Assembly: GCA_014378125.1 (NCBI GenBank) | Contig: JACMOG010000098.1 | Location: forward strand, 1 to 5,831 | Reading direction: 5' to 3' | DNA from: Vitreoscilla sp. | GTDB taxonomy: Bacteria; Pseudomonadota; Gammaproteobacteria; Burkholderiales; Burkholderiaceae | Length of the DNA: 5,831 nucleotides | Part shown: positions 1 to 5,831 of the stretch, piece after piece | Layout of the letters: every line of letters starts with the position of its first letter | Position numbering within the stretch: the stretch's first letter is position 1 | The notes under the pieces: model-generated | Database searches by the model: none | What the model was told of the DNA's origin: nothing | The model's input: the letters and a program-made list of their open reading frames with translations, nothing else | Made by a program: the position numbers and the translations under genes

Positions 1-2178
<2,178 letters not shown>

Positions 2179-2179
<1 letters not shown>

Positions 2180-4659
2180 CAGCGCAACCGGGGCGCGGCC
2201 CACACGTGTTCGATGTATTCGGCGATCGTGCGGTCGGTGCTGAACGCGCCCATGCCGGCGATGTTGCGCAGCGCGCGCTCGGCCCAGGCCGCCGGCTGGC
2301 GATACAGCGCGTCGACCTGCTCCTGCGCGTGCACGTAGTCGGCGAAGTCGGCCAGCAGCATGTAGGGGTCGCGGTGGAGCAGCGGCTGCACCAGCGAGCG
2401 GTAGCGATCGGGCTCGCCCCACGAGAACACCCCACCGCCGATGGCGTCGAGGACCTGCTGCAGTGCCTGGTTTTCTTCCGCATAGAGACGCGGATCGTAT
2501 CCCCACGACTTCATCTTCGCGACCGCATCCGTGCGCAGGCCGAACACGAACATGTTCTCGGCTCCCATCGCCTCGGCCATCTCGATGTTGGCGCCGTCCC
2601 AGGTGCCGATGGTGAGCGCGCCGTTCATCGCGAACTTCATGTTGCCGGTGCCCGAGGCCTCGGTGCCGGCGGTGGAGATCTGCTCGCTCAGGTCGGCCGC
2701 CGGCAGGATCACCTCGGCCAGGCTGACGCCGTAGTTCGGCAGGAACACCACCTTCAGCTTGTGGCCCACGCGCGGGTCGGCGTTGACCACGCGCGCCACG
2801 TCGTGGATCAGCTGGATGGTGAGCTTGGCCGCCTGGTACGCCGAGGCCGCCTTGCCGGCGAAGATCACCGTGCGCGGCACCCAGTCGGCGTCGGGATTGG
2901 CCACGATGGCCTGGTAGCGCGCCACCACGTGCAGCACGTTGAGCAGTTGGCGCTTGTACTCGTGGATGCGCTTGATCTGCACGTCGAACAGGCTGTCGAC
3001 GGAAATCGTGACGCCGAAGTCGCGCCGCACGCGTTCGGCCAGGCGCTCCTTGTTGGCGCGCTTGGTGGCCAGGAACTCCTCGCCGATCTTCTTGCCCGCC
3101 GCCTTGTCGCCCAGCGCCTTCAACCCGCCGAGGTCGGCGCGCCAGCCGCCGCCGATGTGGCGATCGAGCAGCTCGCACAGCTCGGGGTTGGCCTGCATCA
3201 GCCAGCGCCGCGGCGTGACCCCGTTGGTGACGTTGAGGAAGCGCTGCGGCCACAGGGCGGCGAAGTCGGCGAAGATCGTCTGCACCATCAGGCGCGAATG
3301 CAGCGCCGAGACGCCGTTGACCTTGTGCGACGCCACGATGGCCAGCGACGCCATGCGCACGCGGCGCTCCCCGTTCTCGTCGATCAGCGACAGGCGCGCG
3401 ATCAGCGCCGTGTCGCCGGGAAAGCGCGCGCCGACCTCGTCGAGGAAGCGGCGGTTGATCTCGTAGATGATCTCGAGATGGCGCGGCAGCAGCTCCTCGA
3501 ACAGGCGTACCGGCCAGGTCTCCAGCGCCTCGGGCATCAGCGTGTGGTTGGTGTAGCTGGTGGCCTGCGTGGTGACGGCCCAGGCCTCTTCCCAGCCCAT
3601 GCTGTACACGTCGAGCAGCAGGCGCATCATCTCGGCGGGCGCCAGCGCCGGGTGCGTGTCGTTCAGGTGGACGACGTTGTGGCGGCCGAAGGTGTCGATC
3701 TCGGCGTGCTCGCGCAGGTGGCGCGCGATCATGTCCTGCAGCGAGGCGCTGCACAGGAAGAACTCCTGCTTCAGGCGCAGCAGGCGGCCGGCGGCGGTGC
3801 TGTCGTCGGGATACAGCACCCAGTTGAGCGTGTCGGCGGCCTCGTAGTGCTGCCCGGCGGCCAGTTGCTCGCCGCGGCAGAACATGGCGAAGTCGATCGG
3901 GCGCGACGGCTGCGCGTGCCATTGGCGCAGCGTGGACACGCGCTTGGTGGCATGCCCCGGCACGACGAAGTCGCAGGCCTGGGCCACCACCTCCTCGGCC
4001 GGCTTCCACGCGCGTTGGCCGCCGGAGCTCTCGACGACGCCGCCGAACCCCACGGGGTATCGCAGCTCGGCGCGCACGAACTCCCACGGGTTGCCGTGCT
4101 TCAACCATTCGTCGGGCAGTTCCACCTGCCGGCCCTCCTGAATGGCCTGCGCGAACATGCCGTGTGCATACCGCAGGCCGTAGCCGAACGACGGCAGCTC
4201 CAGCGTGGCGAACGAGTCGAGAAAACAGGCGGCCAGGCGGCCCAGGCCGCCGTTGCCCCGCGCCGCATCGGGCTCCTGCTCGGGAATGTCTGCCAGGGCG
4301 CCGGCGCCGGCGCGCGAATCGAGCGCGGCCTTCAGCGCCGCCTCGAGCCCCATCACCGACAGGGCGTTGCGCAGCGCGCGGCCCATCAGGAACTCCATCG
4401 ACAGGTAGTGCACGCGGCGAACGCTGCGCGAGCGCTTCGCGTCGGCCGCTTGCGTGGCGGCCCAGCGGTCGGCGAGCATCGGGCGACACGCCACGATGGC
4501 GGCGCGCAGGCAGGCCTCGGGCGACGGCGCGTCGCTGCGTTGCGAGAGCTCGCGCGTCCAGGCGGTGGTGAATTCTTGGCTCAAGGCGCGGTCTGCTGGG
4601 TCGCCTGCGCGGGCCCGGACGGGCTCGCGCGCCGGAGCGGCGACGGTTGACTTGCTCAT
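2179..4659 (-). CDS. glgP: Glycogen/alpha-glucan phosphorylase GlgP, complete
   Basis: This is a PLP-dependent GT35 phosphorylase that releases glucose-1-phosphate from alpha-1,4-glucan ends in the cytoplasm. The product is 826 residues, near the roughly 815 of E. coli GlgP. Visible motifs in order are YLSMEFLMGR in the N-terminal part, GNGGLGRLAACFLDS (N136), LNDTHPA, NHTLMPEALE (H372, matching rabbit H377), NVTNGVTPRRW, KRIHEYKRQ (K563, R564, K569, which contact phosphate and PLP in the family) and EASGTGNMK with the PLP-binding lysine K675. The last matches the family attachment-site pattern. ATG at 4659 is chosen because AAAGGA lies 9 bases upstream. The open frame reaches back to an ATG at 4743, but those 28 extra residues are low in family resemblance and run into the likely promoter. 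Mild oddities are GKAASAY where GKAAPGY is common (residues 602-608) and GTWDGANIE where GTLDGAN is common (W687). Its stop overlaps the glgB start. It could be called maltodextrin phosphorylase (malP), but glgB next door favours glgP. Confidence 0.96.
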
Positions 4660-4668
4660 TGCGGGAGA

Positions 4669-4674
4669 TCCTTT
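4669..4674 (-). promoter_or_regulatory. Ribosome-binding site of glgP
   Basis: AAAGGA on the minus strand sits 9 bases before the ATG at 4659. It decides the glgP start in favour of MSKSTV over the in-frame ATG 28 codons upstream. Confidence 0.7.
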
Positions 4675-4743
4675 GGCGGAGCGGGGCAGGAAGGACGGAA
4701 GTCGGCCGCCCGGCTGAACAGCGGCGAGTATCGCGCGTCCCAC

Positions 4744-4749
4744 ATTATT
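4744..4749 (-). promoter_or_regulatory. Candidate -10 element for leftward glgPB transcription
   Basis: AATAAT on the minus strand matches five of six positions of the sigma-70 -10 box. It would give a leader of roughly 75-80 bases for glgP. No convincing -35 stands 16-18 bp upstream (that stretch reads about ACCCTT), so the promoter may need an activator or lie elsewhere. The palindrome at 4752-4766 falls in the would-be spacer. Confidence 0.3.
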
Positions 4750-4751
4750 TG

Positions 4752-4766
4752 TGTAGTTCTCCTACA
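4752..4766. promoter_or_regulatory. Palindromic operator candidate 1, HexR-like (glgP side)
   Basis: TGTAGTTCTCCTACA is a perfect palindrome with 5-bp arms (TGTAG/CTACA) around a 5-bp centre. It fits TGTA-N7-TACA and the HexR consensus TGTAATTAAATTACA that I recall for RpiR-family regulators of hexose catabolism. It lies just upstream of the candidate glgP -10, where a bound protein would affect leftward transcription. The binding protein is inferred; no regulator gene is visible in the window. Confidence 0.55.
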
Positions 4767-4820
4767 AAGGGTTATCCCTGATTCATCAAATATTCACGTC
4801 TTCTGCAGGTAGAAAATGAA

Positions 4821-4835
4821 TGTACTTTAAGTAGT
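4821..4835. promoter_or_regulatory. Degenerate third operator-like palindrome
   Basis: TGTACTTTAAGTAGT has the same 15-bp frame as the other two sites, but its right end reads TAGT instead of TACA. Its inner part TACTT-T-AAGTA (4823-4833) is a perfect palindrome. Its centre is 42 bp, about four helical turns, from the centre of the site at 4863. It could be a weak auxiliary site or chance in A+T-rich DNA. Confidence 0.25.
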
Positions 4836-4841
4836 TACGCG

Positions 4842-4870
4842 TTGTTGGCCCGTCAAGTTGCTTGTATATT
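4842..4870 (+). promoter_or_regulatory. Candidate sigma-70 promoter of the ABC importer gene
   Basis: TTGTTG (4842-4847) and TATATT (4865-4870) are separated by exactly 17 bp. The -10 matches five of six consensus bases; the -35 matches mainly the key TTG. Transcription would begin near 4877, leaving a leader of about 95 bases before the GTG at 4972. The -10 is inside the palindrome at 4863-4877, so a regulator bound there should block polymerase. Confidence 0.5.
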
Positions 4871-4877
4871 CTCTACA
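4863..4877. promoter_or_regulatory. Palindromic operator candidate 2, HexR-like (overlaps importer -10)
   Basis: TGTATATTCTCTACA is the second TGTA-N7-TACA site, with the same length and spacing as the one at 4752 (4-bp perfect outer arms). It covers the candidate rightward -10 and predicted start of transcription, the classic position for repression. Two matching sites on opposite sides of one intergenic region suggest that one regulator controls both directions. Confidence 0.5.
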
Positions 4878-4882
4878 TTCCA

Positions 4883-4911
4883 GAGCGCATGCCGGGCCTC
4901 GGCATGCGCTC
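4883..4911 (+). repeat. Perfect 12-bp inverted repeat (stem-loop) in the leader of the ABC importer gene
   Basis: GAGCGCATGCCG and CGGCATGCGCTC are exact reverse complements separated by the 5-base loop GGCCT. No run of T follows, so it is not an ordinary intrinsic terminator, and it lies upstream of the coding start rather than after a gene. It begins only about five bases from the predicted RNA 5' end. Possible roles are a 5'-end stabilising hairpin of the mRNA or another protein-binding palindrome. Confidence 0.65.
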
Positions 4912-4956
4912 GGCGATCCAACACAAGCAAGCGGACGGGGCGCCAGCCACCGCCCG

Positions 4957-4961
4957 AGGAG
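4957..4961 (+). promoter_or_regulatory. Ribosome-binding site deciding the GTG start of the ABC ATPase
   Basis: AGGAG lies 10 bases upstream of GTG at 4972. No ATG or GTG in frame with comparable context lies nearby, and the product then begins with AHVQLVKV, the usual MalK-family N-terminus. Confidence 0.65.
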
Positions 4962-4971
4962 ACAAGACCCA

Positions 4972-5831
<860 letters not shown>

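Larger units (their letters stand above)
4660..4971. other. Divergent intergenic control region between glgP and the ABC importer ATPase gene
   Basis: This 312-bp stretch is the only non-coding part of the window. From 4741 to 4880 I count about 38% G+C (53 of 140), against roughly two-thirds in the genes, which marks a promoter-rich core. It holds two TGTA-N7-TACA palindromes, a degenerate third, a good rightward promoter, a weaker leftward -10, a 12-bp stem-loop and the ribosome-binding sites of both flanking genes. The flanks 4675-4740 and 4912-4950 are G+C-rich leader sequence in which I see nothing specific. No gene, tRNA or terminator is apparent. Confidence 0.85.

Noticed and set aside
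2206..4650. Plus-strand open frame of 814 codons opposite glgP
   Set aside because: It is also in codon register with glgP, and open for the same reason. No recognisable domain or ribosome-binding site was seen, and the minus-strand phosphorylase is unmistakable.
4660..4743. Upstream extension of glgP to the ATG at 4743
   Set aside because: The added 28 residues are not typical of the family, the frame would abut the candidate -10 element, and a good ribosome-binding site serves the ATG at 4659.
4768..4780. Minus-strand AGGGATAAC resembling part of the I-SceI homing endonuclease site, and the small inverted repeat AGGG-TTAT-CCCT
   Set aside because: Only about half of the 18-bp I-SceI site is present and no intron or homing element is nearby. 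The 4-bp arms are short enough to occur by chance.
4779..4789. TGAT-TC-ATCA as an FNR/FixK-type site
   Set aside because: FNR-family sites have TTGAT-N4-ATCAA; here the gap is two bases, so the geometry is wrong.
4816..4830. Tiny frame ATG AAT GTA CTT TAA in the intergenic region
   Set aside because: It has four codons, no ribosome-binding site, and lies upstream of the predicted rightward transcription start.
4883..4911. The hairpin read as a rho-independent terminator
   Set aside because: No T run follows on either strand, and it lies in a leader between divergent genes where no transcript is expected to end.

Overview
The window is dense, G+C-rich bacterial DNA, about two-thirds G+C in the genes by eye. 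It carries one divergent gene arrangement. Codon use is strongly G/C-ending, and the products closely resemble proteobacterial glycogen and sugar-uptake proteins. A betaproteobacterium of the Burkholderiales type is my best guess. That is an inference from composition and protein style, because no taxonomic marker gene is present.

Layout. Positions 1-4659 are read leftward and hold a two-gene glycogen operon: glgP (glycogen phosphorylase, complete, 826 residues), then glgB (1,4-alpha-glucan branching enzyme, running off the left edge about a dozen residues before its expected end). The two overlap in a TGATG stop/start junction. Positions 4660-4971 are the only non-coding stretch. Its core (about 4741-4880) is only about 38% G+C and looks like a two-way control region. 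Positions 4972-5831 are read rightward and hold the first 286 codons of a MalK/UgpC-type ATPase of a sugar ABC importer, cut by the right edge.

How the parts fit. The leftward operon builds branches into glycogen (GlgB) and degrades it to glucose-1-phosphate (GlgP). The rightward gene powers uptake of a sugar, probably an oligosaccharide, glucose or a polyol. The shared intergenic region has two 15-bp palindromes of the form TGTA-N7-TACA plus a degenerate third. One lies over the best rightward -10 element and one next to a candidate leftward -10. Both fit the HexR-type consensus I recall for RpiR-family regulators of sugar catabolism. This suggests one regulator coordinating sugar uptake with glycogen turnover. 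A perfect 12-bp stem-loop lies in the importer gene's leader, close to the predicted RNA 5' end.

Most unusual points: the ATPase has proline where the conserved switch (H-loop) histidine is expected; the paired palindromes; and the 5'-end stem-loop. I found no mobile element, CRISPR array, RNA gene or clearly new multi-gene system. The very long open frames opposite all three genes are explained as codon-register shadows.
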